Of a DNA stretch of 64,000 nt, positions 28,028 through 36,907 are shown in pieces. This DNA comes from Qipengyuania proteolytica (GTDB lineage: Bacteria; Pseudomonadota; Alphaproteobacteria; Sphingomonadales; Sphingomonadaceae), in contig NZ_JAIGNN010000001.1 of NCBI RefSeq assembly GCF_019711565.1, positions 806,001-870,000 of the forward strand. The letters are read 5' to 3'. Position numbers and translations under genes: made by a program. Every line of letters begins with the position of its first letter. Positions within the stretch are counted from its first letter, which is position 1. Under the pieces are notes generated by a model, which was given only the letters and a program-made list of their open reading frames with translations, searched no databases and was not told where the DNA came from.

Positions 28028-28372
28028 ATGCAGGTCCAGTTCAATTCCGACAGCAGCGTCATGGGTACCGCCAATGTTGCGGAGCGGATCGAGGCGCGGG
28101 TGCGGGAGAAGCTGGGGCGGTTCGAGGATCGGCTCACCCGGCTCGAAATCCATGTGCATGACGAGAATGCGCACAAGCACGGTCATGACGACAAAGCCTG
28201 CACGATCGAGGCCCGCCCGCGCGGCGGCAGGCCGATCGGCGTCACCGAAGGCGCTTCCACCGTCGACGATGCGGCGCGCAAGGCAGCCGTGACGCTCGCC
28301 CAGCGCCTGACGCGGCACTTCGGCAAGCAATCGCGGCACGGGCACGACCCGCGGCCCGAAAAGGTCTTGTGA
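28028..28372 (+). CDS. HPF/RaiA family ribosome-associated protein
   Basis: 114 residues, the short form without the long-HPF C-terminal dimer domain. The beta-alpha-beta pattern of the S30AE domain is visible: AERIEARVREKLGRFEDRLT and RLEIHVHDENAHKHGHDDKA. Family members bind the decoding site of idle 30S subunits in stationary phase. The start ATG has GAGAGGAG 8-10 bases upstream. It stands before the cold-shock gene, though with 204 bases between. Confidence 0.78.
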   Translation: MQVQFNSDSSVMGTANVAERIEARVREKLGRFEDRLTRLEIHVHDENAHKHGHDDKACTIEARPRGGRPIGVTEGASTVDDAARKAAVTLAQRLTRHFGKQSRHGHDPRPEKVL

Positions 28373-28576
28373 TATAATTAGGTAATACGGCGGCGGCGTG
28401 CTACTGCGCTGCCGCTGACGTCGAAATTTGCGACGGACTTCGGATTTTGACGACGCCGCCTGCCGCTATGGCCCCGGCGAAAACCAGACGACGACTTCCT
28501 TTCTTCGGACGACCTTACGCACGGCCCGCAGGCATGTCGCTTGCGGGCAACCAGTTGTTCTTGAAAGGAACATGAC
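28373..28576 (+). promoter_or_regulatory. long leader region of the cold-shock gene
   Basis: 204 bases without a gene. It opens AT-rich (GTGATATAATTAGGTAATAC), where a promoter is likely, and contains several GC-rich hairpins. The last (GCCCGCA at 28524-28530 with TGCGGGC at 28542-28548) stands just before the ribosome site GAAAGGAA (28563-28570). Long structured leaders that refold in the cold are known for csp genes; that role is inferred here. Confidence 0.5.
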
Positions 28577-28789
28577 ATGTCGAAGACCGGCACCGTAAAA
28601 TTCTTCAACGCCGACAAGGGCTATGGCTTCATCCAGCCGGACGATGGTTCGGACGACAGCTTCGTCCACATCACCGCCGTGCAGGCCGCGGGGATGAGCA
28701 CGCTCGATAAGGAGCAGCGCCTCAACTACGAAGTCGAGACCGGCCGCAACGGCAAGGCCAGCGCCGTGAACCTGTCGGCCGCCGACTAA
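28577..28789 (+). CDS. CspA-family cold-shock protein
   Basis: 70 residues, one OB-fold cold-shock domain. RNP-1 (KGYGFIQ, about 14-20) and RNP-2 (DSFVHI, about 28-33) are both present. The protein binds single-stranded RNA and DNA and melts RNA structure in the cytoplasm. A good ribosome site AAAGGAA precedes the ATG by 6 bases. It has a long leader, as many csp genes do. Confidence 0.96.
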   Translation: MSKTGTVKFFNADKGYGFIQPDDGSDDSFVHITAVQAAGMSTLDKEQRLNYEVETGRNGKASAVNLSAAD

Positions 28790-28875
28790 GGCGCCTTCCG
28801 AGGCTCGCGCACCGTGGCCTGTGACCCCTTGCCACGGTGCGCGGCACCCCTTCTTCCAACTCCCGGAGCCCGCCG

Positions 28876-29094
28876 ATGAGCCAGACCTACGACTTCTATT
28901 CCGCCCGCGCGAAGGAATCCGCCGCCGAGGCGAAGGCCGCCACGCTCGACAATGTGCGCGAGCGGGCACTGCGGTCGCAGGCGACGTGGAAAGCGCTCGC
29001 CGACCAGGCGCGCGCCGTTTCGCGCCAGCGCGCGAAGATCGAGGCCGAGAAGGCCGCCGCGCGCGAGATCGAATCCGGGTTAACCGCCAGCTAG
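28876..29094 (+). CDS. small helical protein, unknown function
   Basis: 72 residues beginning MSQTYDFYSARAKESAAEAK. Composition is rich in Ala, Arg, Glu and Lys and the whole chain should form amphipathic helices. The start is preceded by CCCGGAG. I remember similar short proteins (MSQ.YDFYxxRAxEAxxxA) as conserved hypotheticals in Sphingomonadales, often near csp genes. No function can be given. Confidence 0.75.
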   Translation: MSQTYDFYSARAKESAAEAKAATLDNVRERALRSQATWKALADQARAVSRQRAKIEAEKAAAREIESGLTAS

Positions 29095-29177
29095 GCGCTG
29101 ACGCGACGGCGCAACCGCCGCTTGCATCCCTCCCCGAAGCGCGCACGTAACTGGTCGGTCCTTCAGGGAGAACCGCC

Positions 29178-29747
29178 ATGAATGCCCGCCGCTTCCCGCT
29201 TTTCCTCGCCCTCTTCGCCGCCGCGCCAGTCGCTGCCGAGGAGCCCGCCGCGCCACCGCCCACATTGGCCGAGGCCCGCGCCTCCACCGCCGGTACCTGG
29301 CGCGGGGAGCTTCAGTATCGCGACTACCAGTCGAACGAATGGGTCGGCATCCCGGTCACCGTCACCACGGACCCCGTGGGCGACGGCGTGACCTTGGTCC
29401 GGCGCGCGGTATTCGACGACGGGCCGCGCCGCGGGGCGGTCTACATCACTTCCGTGGAAATGCTGGCGAAGGACGGCGCGACAGAGTTCTCGACCGGCTT
29501 CCGCGCCGGCAACGAGCCCGAAATCGGCCGCTTCACGCTCGCGCTGGCCGAGGCGCGCGACGCCGAACACTGGACGATCGTCGCCACCGCCGAGGGCATG
29601 GATGACGATCGCCCGGCCATGATCCGCGAGACCACCATGCGCGACGGCGGCCGCCTGACGACGCTCAAGGAAGTCGACTTCACCGACGATGCTGATGACG
29701 ATTGGCTCCCGCGTAACCGTACGCTGCTTGAGCGCGTGGCGGACTAG
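29178..29747 (+). CDS. exported protein of unknown function
   Basis: 189 residues. A signal peptide is clear (RRFPLFLALFAAAPVAAEE). The mature part begins with TAGTWRGELQYRDYQSNEWV, a lipocalin/heme-binding-like beta pattern typical of small periplasmic proteins of the DUF1579-like kind, with no cysteines. The ATG is preceded by AGGGAG. Function unknown; family placement uncertain. Confidence 0.75.
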   Translation: MNARRFPLFLALFAAAPVAAEEPAAPPPTLAEARASTAGTWRGELQYRDYQSNEWVGIPVTVTTDPVGDGVTLVRRAVFDDGPRRGAVYITSVEMLAKDGATEFSTGFRAGNEPEIGRFTLALAEARDAEHWTIVATAEGMDDDRPAMIRETTMRDGGRLTTLKEVDFTDDADDDWLPRNRTLLERVAD

Positions 29748-29837
29748 GCTCGCCGGTTACGACACGCGCTATTCCACTCGGGCTTGCCGGCCGTGTGCGC
29801 TGTGGCATCATGCGTGCCGGTGAGGGGGCAGAAGCGC

Positions 29838-30239
29838 ATGGGTGAGAGCGAACTGTTCGGCGTGATCCAGGACGTCAGCGGCCTTTATGCGACGCTGATG
29901 GGGATGATGATCACGATCAGCTTTGCCATGGTCGCGGCGGTGTGGAGTGTGCTGCACCGTGTCGGGACGGGCATGAAGCTGGCCGCCTTCGCCCTTTACG
30001 GTGTCGGCATGGCGCTGCTTGGCTCCATGATGCTGCAGCAGGCGCATCTGCGCGAGCAGGCGGTGGCCGCAATGCGCGGGCTGCCGGGCGAGCGTAGCGC
30101 CTTTGCGGCAGCCTTTCTCGAAACGCAGCAGAGCGGCTGGTTCACGCTCGTGTGGCTGTTCCAGCATGCCGCACCCTGGCTTCTCATGGCGGGGGTGGCG
30201 TGGCTGCTGTTCGCGTGGAAGGGCCGCGAGCCACGTTAG
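29838..30239 (+). CDS. integral membrane protein of unknown function
   Basis: 133 residues. Three to four hydrophobic helices: LYATLMGMMITISFAMVAAV, MKLAAFALYGVGMALLGSMM and APWLLMAGVAWLLFAW, separated by a polar loop. No motif was recognised. The ATG at 29838 follows GGGGGCAG; an in-frame ATG at 29784 would add 18 unlikely residues. Confidence 0.7.
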   Translation: MGESELFGVIQDVSGLYATLMGMMITISFAMVAAVWSVLHRVGTGMKLAAFALYGVGMALLGSMMLQQAHLREQAVAAMRGLPGERSAFAAAFLETQQSGWFTLVWLFQHAAPWLLMAGVAWLLFAWKGREPR

Positions 30240-30400
30240 TATTCTGCTGCGCTGCACAACTCGTCGCGGACGAATCCCGTCTCGTCATATTATTGCCGAA
30301 ATTCGAAACATCCGGCGCGCCCATACGTTCGTATCTTGAAGCACCAGCCGGGTGAGCCGGTTGCGAAAATGCTGAATTTTCAAACGAAAAGGGACCAATC

Positions 30401-30979
30401 ATGAACAAGCTGACCCTAGCACTCGCCTCTGCCGCCACGCTCGCCATCGCGGCGTGCGCCGAGCCTGCAGAAGATACCGCAGTTGTCGAGGACACCGCTG
30501 CTGCCGACCAGATGGCCAATGACACCGCCACCACCGGCACCATCGTCGAAGTGGCACAAGGCAACGGAGATTTCTCGACGCTGGTGAGCGCGGTGACCGC
30601 CGCGAACCTCGGCGAAACGCTGTCGGGTGACGGACCTTTCACGGTCTTCGCACCGACCAACGAAGCCTTCGCCAAGATCCCCGAAGCGACCTTGACCGAA
30701 CTGACCACGAATGACACCGAAACGCTCGGTAACATCCTGACCTACCACGTGGTGGAAGGTAACGTCGATGCGGCCACGCTGACCAAGGCGATCGAGGACG
30801 CGGGCGACGCGGGCTACACGATCACCACGGTGAATGGCGGCACGCTGACCGCGAAGCTCGTCGACGGCAATGTCGTACTGACCGACGCCGCCGGTGGCAC
30901 CTCGACCGTGACGGCGACCGATGTGGCCGCGTCGAACGGCGTGATCCACGTCATCGATACGGTCCTGATGCCGCAGTAA
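30401..30979 (+). CDS. fasciclin (FAS1) domain lipoprotein
   Basis: 192 residues. The signal peptide ends in AIAAC (lipobox, Cys19). After an acidic Thr/Ala/Asp-rich linker one FAS1 domain spans about 50-190, with H1 (GPFTVFAPTNEAFAKIP), the YH motif (LTYHVVEGN) and H2 (SNGVIHVIDTVLMP). FAS1 proteins mediate adhesion or cell-surface contacts. The gene stands alone, with an intrinsic terminator right after it. Confidence 0.93.
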   Translation: MNKLTLALASAATLAIAACAEPAEDTAVVEDTAAADQMANDTATTGTIVEVAQGNGDFSTLVSAVTAANLGETLSGDGPFTVFAPTNEAFAKIPEATLTELTTNDTETLGNILTYHVVEGNVDAATLTKAIEDAGDAGYTITTVNGGTLTAKLVDGNVVLTDAAGGTSTVTATDVAASNGVIHVIDTVLMPQ

Positions 30980-31001
30980 GCATTGGGAATAGCAAACAAG
31001 G

Positions 31002-31028
31002 GGGCGGTCCATACGGGCCGCCCTTTTT
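31002..31028 (+). terminator. intrinsic terminator of the FAS1 gene
   Basis: GGGCGGTCC (31002-31010) pairs with GGGCCGCCC (31015-31023, one G-T pair) around ATAC, followed by TTTTT. It lies 22 bases after the FAS1 stop; an A-run on the left side lets it also serve the convergent leucine-rich gene. Confidence 0.9.
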
Positions 31029-31039
31029 GCATGCGCGGA

Positions 31040-31729
31040 TCAGAACCGCTTGCGCGCCGGCCCACCGCGAAACTTGCGGCCCGGCCACCATTCGGGGTCG
31101 AACCACTGGCACTCGAGGTCGGGCCGCGCATCGGCCAGGGCCATGAAGCCTTCAAAGGTCGACACGGCCTTGGCGCAGTGCAACCGCTTGAGATTGCGAC
31201 AGGTGATGAGCGGCGAAAGGTCCTTGTCGGCCACGCTGGTGCTGACCATCCACAGTTCCTCCATCGCGAAACCGTCGAGCGGGTCGATGCTGTCGAGCTT
31301 TTGCATGGTGTTGATCGAGCCGCACAGGTCGAGGCGGGTCAGCCGGTCCTTGAGCGGCCTGATCCAGCGAAGGTCGTGGAGGTGCTTGGCGTTTTCGATG
31401 CTGAGATGGGTGAGGTTGAACAGTTTCAGGATCGGGGTGAAATCGGTGATGTTGCGCGGGCTGTCGAGCTTGAGCGTGTGAAGCTTCTTGAGGCGTGTCA
31501 GCCCTTCGAGTGTTTCCGCCGTCACCGGCCAGCCGAGTTCGAGCTGCTCGAGATTCTCGAGTTCGCAGATCTCGTCGAGGAAATCCTGGTTGACCGCGCT
31601 GGTGGTGAGGATGCGCAGCTTCTTGCGGGTCGAGATGCCGCGGAAAGAGTTCTTTTCGCGGTGATGCACACCGATCTCGGAGTCGGGTCCGATCTTGAGC
31701 GTCGCGCTGAACTCGTCCTGTTCCACCAT
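31040..31729 (-). CDS. leucine-rich-repeat-like protein
   Basis: 229 residues, no signal peptide. Irregular leucine-rich repeats of about 23 residues are visible from about 50 to 200: LENLEQLELGWPVTAETLEG, LKKLHTLKLDSPRNITDFTP, LFNLTHLSIENAKHLHDLRW and CRNLKRLHCAKAVSTFEGF. Such repeats serve as protein-binding scaffolds. It stands between the convergent FAS1 gene and the patatin gene on the same strand, 78 bases apart. Function unknown. Confidence 0.75.
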   Translation of the reverse strand: MVEQDEFSATLKIGPDSEIGVHHREKNSFRGISTRKKLRILTTSAVNQDFLDEICELENLEQLELGWPVTAETLEGLTRLKKLHTLKLDSPRNITDFTPILKLFNLTHLSIENAKHLHDLRWIRPLKDRLTRLDLCGSINTMQKLDSIDPLDGFAMEELWMVSTSVADKDLSPLITCRNLKRLHCAKAVSTFEGFMALADARPDLECQWFDPEWWPGRKFRGGPARKRF

Positions 31730-31807
31730 TCGCCTCCGTCGCTGGCGAAATGGTGATACACGAAAGAAGCGAAGACTTTCCTACGATCCTCGCCGCCCGT
31801 TACGCCT

Positions 31808-32779
31808 TCAGGGCGCGACGCCAAGGAATCTCGCGATTTCGTCCCAGTTCTCGCGCACGTGCTGGCGACCCCGCTCCATGTTCTGCGCGAGCAGCGGCGG
31901 ATCGAAGTCGAGCGTGTCGTAAAGGTCGGTCTCCGGCTCGATCACCATGGTCGGGACGAGGCGGAAACGGGAGATCTCGTCGTCGAAGGGGCGCATGACG
32001 GTATCGATCTGCGACTGGGGCAGGCCGAGATCGCGCAACACGCGGTGCTGGTGGGTGCGCGCGGTCAGCAGGCGGTTGATGAGGTTGACGTTCTTGAGGT
32101 CGTTCTCGGACACCTCGCGTGATTGCAGGTCGACCGAGCGAAGCGCGACGTCGATGAGGCTGGCGTAGGTCTTCGGCCGGTCCGCCTTGGGTCGCGCTCC
32201 AGCCCGTACCACCAGCACCGCGCGCGGGCGCTCGACGAGGGCGGCATCGAGCGGGGTCACGTCGCGCACCCCGCCGTCGACCCATTGCTCGTCCAGCCCC
32301 TGCGCGCTGCGGGTGGCGTGGGGGGCGAAGAAGAACGGCATGGCGGAGCTGGCATAGACCCAGTCGGCGATCCGGTCGGCATTCTCGCCGACGATGCGCA
32401 GCTCCCCATTGGTGAGGTTGACCACCGCCAGGCGCAGGTTCTTGCCCGTCGCACGGATGCGCTGGTCGTCGAACGCCTGCTTGAGCAGCTTTTCGAGCCC
32501 GCCGGTGCTGTAGATCGATGAAATGCCGGTGAGGATCGCGAGCAGCTTGCTCTGGCGCTTCTTGTAGATGTCTCCCGGCCCGGCGATACCCTGCCAGAAC
32601 TGCAGCAGCATGCCGATGTCGTCCTGCGCCACCGCTGCCGCCTGGATCGCGCCGGTCGACGTGCCGACCGCCGTCTCGAAATCGACGCCGCGCTGGCGGA
32701 TGAGCTCGTCGAGGACCCCTACCTGGAATGCGCCCTTCGCGCCGCCGCCACTGAGGACGATCGCCAAACCACCAGCCAT
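31808..32779 (-). CDS. patatin-like phospholipase
   Basis: 323 residues. The oxyanion motif GGGAKG lies at about 11-16, the nucleophile Ser41 in GTSTG, and the dyad Asp in WVDGGV near residue 185. This is a complete Ser-Asp dyad, so an active lipid acyl hydrolase is expected. No signal peptide. The frame stays open 50 codons upstream of ATG 32779, but the usual patatin start (GLAIVLSGGGAKG) follows that ATG at once. Confidence 0.9.
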   Translation of the reverse strand: MAGGLAIVLSGGGAKGAFQVGVLDELIRQRGVDFETAVGTSTGAIQAAAVAQDDIGMLLQFWQGIAGPGDIYKKRQSKLLAILTGISSIYSTGGLEKLLKQAFDDQRIRATGKNLRLAVVNLTNGELRIVGENADRIADWVYASSAMPFFFAPHATRSAQGLDEQWVDGGVRDVTPLDAALVERPRAVLVVRAGARPKADRPKTYASLIDVALRSVDLQSREVSENDLKNVNLINRLLTARTHQHRVLRDLGLPQSQIDTVMRPFDDEISRFRLVPTMVIEPETDLYDTLDFDPPLLAQNMERGRQHVRENWDEIARFLGVAP

Positions 32780-33066
32780 GTTCTGTCTCCCGAAACCGTG
32801 CCTGTTGCGACCGCGCGTATCGGTGCGCCCTCTGTTACGGACCGCGGACCGTACCTGTCCGGCCGGGAAGGGGCGTTCTTGCGACCGGCCAATGCGGCAT
32901 CCTGCTGCACCGCGGTCGTCGTCGGGCAATCTAGCGGCGCGGGCGGTGTGATGGATAGGAAAATTCCGACGCTCCGGTCTGGCGCGATCAGTGCTTCGTC
33001 GATGGGCGCTTCAGCCGCTGGCCGAGGAGACTTACCGCGGCATCGAGGATGCAACGGGAGGAATGC

Positions 33067-33609
33067 ATGAAGGCAAGGCGAAGCGTGGCGAAGCGCGCAG
33101 GTACGATCGTGACGGCGCTCGCCGCTTCATTGCTGGGCGTGCCGGCGATCGCCCAAGCGCAGGCGGGGAGCGCCTACGCGCAAGCCAGTGCCGCGACCGC
33201 GCCGGTCGCGGATGCCTATTTCGCCGCCTATACCAGCCGCGACTGGGATGCGCTCGAGCCGCTTCTTGCCGCAGAGGCGACGTTTGCCGACCCGACGGCG
33301 ACCCGCGTGTTCGGCGGGGTCAAGTCGGACGGCAAGGCTGCGATCATGGAGCGTTTCCGCGTCGGGTATGCCGGGCTCACCCACATGCGGTTCGCGACGA
33401 CACGGCGCCTCGTGAGCGGTGATGTGGCGATTTACGAGGGCACGCTCGACTGGGGTCTCGACCTCGGCGACGGCACCACTGTGGACAGCGTGACGCCGAT
33501 GGTCATCGTGATCACGGTCGCCGACGGCAAGGTCGTCGAACATCGCGATTATGTCGATTACGCCCCGTTCCTGGAGGCAGTGCGCAAAACGCGGCAAGTC
33601 GCGAACTAG
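33067..33609 (+). CDS. exported SnoaL/NTF2-like protein
   Basis: 180 residues. A signal peptide (TIVTALAASLLGVPAIAQAQ) precedes an NTF2-like fold: YFAAYTSRDWDALEPLLAAE, the FADPTATRVFGG loop and DGKVVEHRDYVDYAPF. SnoaL-like proteins are small-ligand binders or cyclases; which one is unknown. GGGAGG lies 8 bases before the ATG. Its stop overlaps the convergent gene by 4 bases. Confidence 0.82.
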   Translation: MKARRSVAKRAGTIVTALAASLLGVPAIAQAQAGSAYAQASAATAPVADAYFAAYTSRDWDALEPLLAAEATFADPTATRVFGGVKSDGKAAIMERFRVGYAGLTHMRFATTRRLVSGDVAIYEGTLDWGLDLGDGTTVDSVTPMVIVITVADGKVVEHRDYVDYAPFLEAVRKTRQVAN

Positions 33610-34748
33610 AGACCCTTGCGCCCGAACATCGCGCGGCGCGGCCCGGGCCCGGTGACTGGCGGCGGGCCTGCCGGAGGGCGCGGTTGAGGTGGCGGGGTCT
33701 CGAAGGTGCGGACCTCGAACCGCCCGCCGATGCCTTCGGCCATGCTGCGCTTCTCACGCCATTCGTTGGCGAGCGCGGCCTTGGCCTCCTGCGATTCGGG
33801 CATCAGGCCCGGTGGCGGCATGCGGTCGTCGATCCGGTTTTCGTACGGGGCGAATTCGGTCGACTGGTAGCCGTACTCGCGATGGAACAGCGGGGTCAGC
33901 TCGTAGAGCGGCACGCCCCCTTCGTCGGGCTGGCGATGGGTGCAGCGATAGGACAGGCTGCGGTCTTCGGGGCCGAAGGTGTCGCCATCGGGGATGATGT
34001 AGCCGTTCTGCGCGATCGCGATGCGGATGAAGGACAGCATCACTTCGAAATTCGCGCCGAAGGGCAATTCGTGCGGTTCGACCACGATCTCGCCCCCGAT
34101 GAAGTGCTGCGCACCGAAGCTGCGGATGCCGAACGTCTGCTTTTCTCCCTGTGCGCTGCGCGGACCGAAGAGATAGGGATGGACGTGCAGCGGGCTGGGC
34201 GCGGGCAGGGCGGCGAGATCGTCGAACAGCTCGCCGGGAAAGATCTGGTTGCTCTGCGTCCAGTGAACCAGCAGCGGCTCTCGCGCCTCGCAGGCCACGC
34301 GCGAGGCGAGCTGGCAGACTTCGAGCCGCTTGAGGAACTGCGGGAGGTTGCCGCCCTCGCGCGGCATGCCGATGTCGCGCAGCATGGCGGCGATCTTGGG
34401 ATCCTCGCCGACCGAGCCGAGCACCCCGTGCGTGACGGTGACCAGCACCATCGCCTGGTGCCGCATCACCCGCTCTCGCACGTCGGGGCACATTATCCCG
34501 GTAATCGCGGAGCCAAGCGGCTGGCTGAACACTTCCGAATTGCCCGGATTCGGGACGAGCTCGAAACTCACCGTCATGCTGTCGCCGCCGAAGAGGCGGT
34601 AGAAGACGCCCGGAGTGCTTTCGGGCACGTTGAAGCGGAAGCCTTCCTTGGCCTCCATGATGGTGATGAAATTGCGGACGACGCTGTCGAGATCGTCCGG
34701 CGGCCCGTCGAGCAGCAGCGCGCTCTGGACCTGGTTGGGGAATTGCAT
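33606..34748 (-). CDS. conserved protein of unknown function (DUF4261-like?)
   Basis: 380 residues from ATG 34748, behind GGAG at 7 bases; a GTG two codons up is possible. No signal or membrane helix. Central blocks such as MVLVTVTHGVLG, EPLLVHWTQSNQIFPGELF and TFGIRSFGAQHFIGGEIVVE suggest a single alpha/beta domain, and the layout faintly recalls DUF4261 proteins, which I cannot verify. The last 45 residues are Pro-rich and low complexity. The stop overlaps the convergent SnoaL-like gene. Confidence 0.7.
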   Translation of the reverse strand: MQFPNQVQSALLLDGPPDDLDSVVRNFITIMEAKEGFRFNVPESTPGVFYRLFGGDSMTVSFELVPNPGNSEVFSQPLGSAITGIMCPDVRERVMRHQAMVLVTVTHGVLGSVGEDPKIAAMLRDIGMPREGGNLPQFLKRLEVCQLASRVACEAREPLLVHWTQSNQIFPGELFDDLAALPAPSPLHVHPYLFGPRSAQGEKQTFGIRSFGAQHFIGGEIVVEPHELPFGANFEVMLSFIRIAIAQNGYIIPDGDTFGPEDRSLSYRCTHRQPDEGGVPLYELTPLFHREYGYQSTEFAPYENRIDDRMPPPGLMPESQEAKAALANEWREKRSMAEGIGGRFEVRTFETPPPQPRPPAGPPPVTGPGPRRAMFGRKGL

Positions 34749-34847
34749 CGTCACGCTCCGGCTGCACAGGGCGCGCCCATGGTAGCGTGATGAAGTTCCG
34801 AAAAAGTAAAGCGGAACGGCCTTACTTTGCCGCCTTGACGCGTCGCC

Positions 34848-35345
34848 TTATTGAATCGTGATCACGACCGGACGTCGCGGTAGCGGTTCGACCTCGAGCG
34901 AGCCGTTGTGCACCAGCCCGCCGGCATCGGGCAGCGGCGCGGGCTGCTCCGCCTGCTCCGGCGCGCGCGGCTGGAGCGCCGGTCCATGGGCCAGCCGGTC
35001 GATTTCCCCATCGTCGAACTGGTACCCGTAATCCGCGGCCAGCTCAGCCCGGTCGCCGGTGTCCTCGAACGCAACCTGCCGGTCGCGATACCGGCCCCGC
35101 ATGGCCAGTTCGGCGACGGGGACGGTGCCGTCGGGCGTGACGAGCGGATAATGGTCGGGTAGGCGCTGGCTCGAAAAATGCCCCGCGCTGCTCGGGACAG
35201 AGGCGCTCGGCAGAACGTCGTCGTCGCTCATCAGCATCGGGCTCTTGCCGATGGCCGATCCGCTGATGGCGCCCACGCCCATCACCGTCATCGCGGCGAT
35301 GGCGAAGCCGACCAGGGGCATGGGATTTCGTTTCGAATGGGCCAT
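34848..35345 (-). CDS. membrane-anchored or exported protein of unknown function
   Basis: 165 residues from ATG 35345; another in-frame ATG at 35420 behind AAGGGCGG would add a Gly/Pro-rich 25-residue leader. PMPLVGFAIAAMTVMGVGAI is a signal anchor. The rest is polar, with a Pro/Gln-rich segment near residues 125-145 and ending RRPVVITIQ. No family recognised. It stands alone between divergent neighbours. Confidence 0.62.
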   Translation of the reverse strand: MAHSKRNPMPLVGFAIAAMTVMGVGAISGSAIGKSPMLMSDDDVLPSASVPSSAGHFSSQRLPDHYPLVTPDGTVPVAELAMRGRYRDRQVAFEDTGDRAELAADYGYQFDDGEIDRLAHGPALQPRAPEQAEQPAPLPDAGGLVHNGSLEVEPLPRRPVVITIQ

Positions 35346-35545
35346 GTCACCGGGGAAACGGCCTGCCCCGCCGCCTGGTTCCGAAGACCGGACGGGTGGA
35401 TTCACGGTCTCGCCCTTCATCCGCCCTTAACCCCGCCCTTGAACGGCCCCGCAATGGTTCAGGGGCTAGGTTAACGGGACGGTGAGACATTGCCGCTATG
35501 CCATGGCGCGACGGAGCCGGGGTCGCCGGGAACTAGAGACACACG

Positions 35546-36442
35546 ATGCACGAACTGCAACTCGAATTCGCAACTGCCGAGGGCGAGGCCGCCTGGGAAG
35601 CGCGCCTGCGCGGATTGTTCGAACAGGGCATGCTCGACGCGGCCCATGCGATCCTCGAATCCGCCCTGCAGACACTCGACAGCGATTTTGCCCGCCAGTG
35701 CCTCCAGGCGAGGCCGGACTCGGTCGCCATCGAAGGCTGGGAGGAACTGGTCGAAGCGATCCAGCAGCACGAGGGCGAGCCGATCGCCGGTGTCACCCTC
35801 GCTGTCGCGAACGAGGCGGACCGTGCCTTCGAGAAGGGCCAGTTGCATCATCCTTTCATGATGCTCGGCCTCTACACCGACGAACCGTACCGCTTCAGCG
35901 GCGCCTCGAGCGAGGAACTGCTCGATCAGACGCAGCGCGAGGATGGCCCCGAATGGGCTGGCTATGACGAGGATATCGAGGTCTTCCTCGACATCGAAGG
36001 GCTGGACCAGCTCAACACCCTGCTGCTGCATCACAAGCAGCGCCACTTCTTCCGTGACGGCAAGCCCGACCATGCGCCGGAGCGTTACGTAGAATACGTG
36101 CTCGGCTGCTGGTGGCGGGCCCTGCTGTTCCAGCTCGCGGTCACCAGCGAAAGCGCCATCCACGGCCTTCCCGGCGGCATCCCGGTGATTGCCGGAACCG
36201 TCGAGATGCGACCTGAAATCGTCATGGTCCACGGCATGGGCGCCAGCACTCCCGAGCGCGAGCGCACCACCGAGGTCAGGGAATGCGCGCCAATGCTGGC
36301 CGCCGACTTCATCCAGATCCGCGCGGTCGAGGAAGAGAAGGAAGTGACCGGTGCCGACCTGCGTCGCAAGGTCGCGGAAACCGGGCAGGAAGACGAACCG
36401 GCTCCGCGCCGCAGCTTCATGGCACGCCTGTTCGGCCGCTGA
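35546..36442 (+). CDS. conserved cytoplasmic protein of unknown function
   Basis: 298 residues, acidic, no signal. Blocks seen: EGWEELVEAIQQHEGEPIAG, the aromatic patch HPFMMLGLYTDEPYRFSGAS and YVLGCWWRALLFQLAVTSES. The last 30 residues are charged, ending SFMARLFGR. Layout resembles other unstudied proteins of sphingomonads, but I do not recognise a family. The ATG is 10 bases after AACTAGAGAC, a weak ribosome site. Confidence 0.7.
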   Translation: MHELQLEFATAEGEAAWEARLRGLFEQGMLDAAHAILESALQTLDSDFARQCLQARPDSVAIEGWEELVEAIQQHEGEPIAGVTLAVANEADRAFEKGQLHHPFMMLGLYTDEPYRFSGASSEELLDQTQREDGPEWAGYDEDIEVFLDIEGLDQLNTLLLHHKQRHFFRDGKPDHAPERYVEYVLGCWWRALLFQLAVTSESAIHGLPGGIPVIAGTVEMRPEIVMVHGMGASTPERERTTEVRECAPMLAADFIQIRAVEEEKEVTGADLRRKVAETGQEDEPAPRRSFMARLFGR

Positions 36443-36502
36443 CTCGACAAGCAACGCCAGCGGACTAGTCTCGATCCTTCACGCGAAGGAGGAGGCGAGA
36501 GC

Positions 36503-36907
36503 ATGAGCAGGACAGAGGGCGGATGCCTGTGCGGCAAGGTCCGCTACGGGTTCGATGGCGAACCGGCGGCCGCGATGGTGTGTCACTGCACCCATTGCCA
36601 GAAGCAATCCGGCAGTGCTTTCTCGACGATCATCGGCGTGCCCGAAAGCGCCCTCGAGGTGAGGGGCACCCCTACGAGCTATGCCGACAGCGGCGAAAGC
36701 GGCAAGTCGGTCGAGCGCATCTTTTGTGGCACATGCGGCTCGCCGCTGATCTCGAAGGTGGAGGTCGCGCCGGGGATGGCGTGGATCAAGGCCGGGACGC
36801 TGGACGACACCGGCCTGTTCGATCCGGCCATGCATATCTGGACGCGCAGCAAGCAGTGCTGGGTGGATACGGGCGCGCTACCCGCATTCGACACGAACCC
36901 CGCCTGA
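36503..36907 (+). CDS. GFA family protein (glutathione-dependent formaldehyde-activating fold)
   Basis: 134 residues. The zinc-site cysteines of the family are all present: GGCLCGKVRY (Cys8, Cys10), CHCTHCQKQSGS and FCGTCGSPL. The C-terminal WVDTGALPAFDTNP is typical. Gfa binds S-hydroxymethylglutathione; most homologues have unknown substrates. A strong AAGGAGGAG precedes the ATG. Confidence 0.93.
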   Translation: MSRTEGGCLCGKVRYGFDGEPAAAMVCHCTHCQKQSGSAFSTIIGVPESALEVRGTPTSYADSGESGKSVERIFCGTCGSPLISKVEVAPGMAWIKAGTLDDTGLFDPAMHIWTRSKQCWVDTGALPAFDTNPA

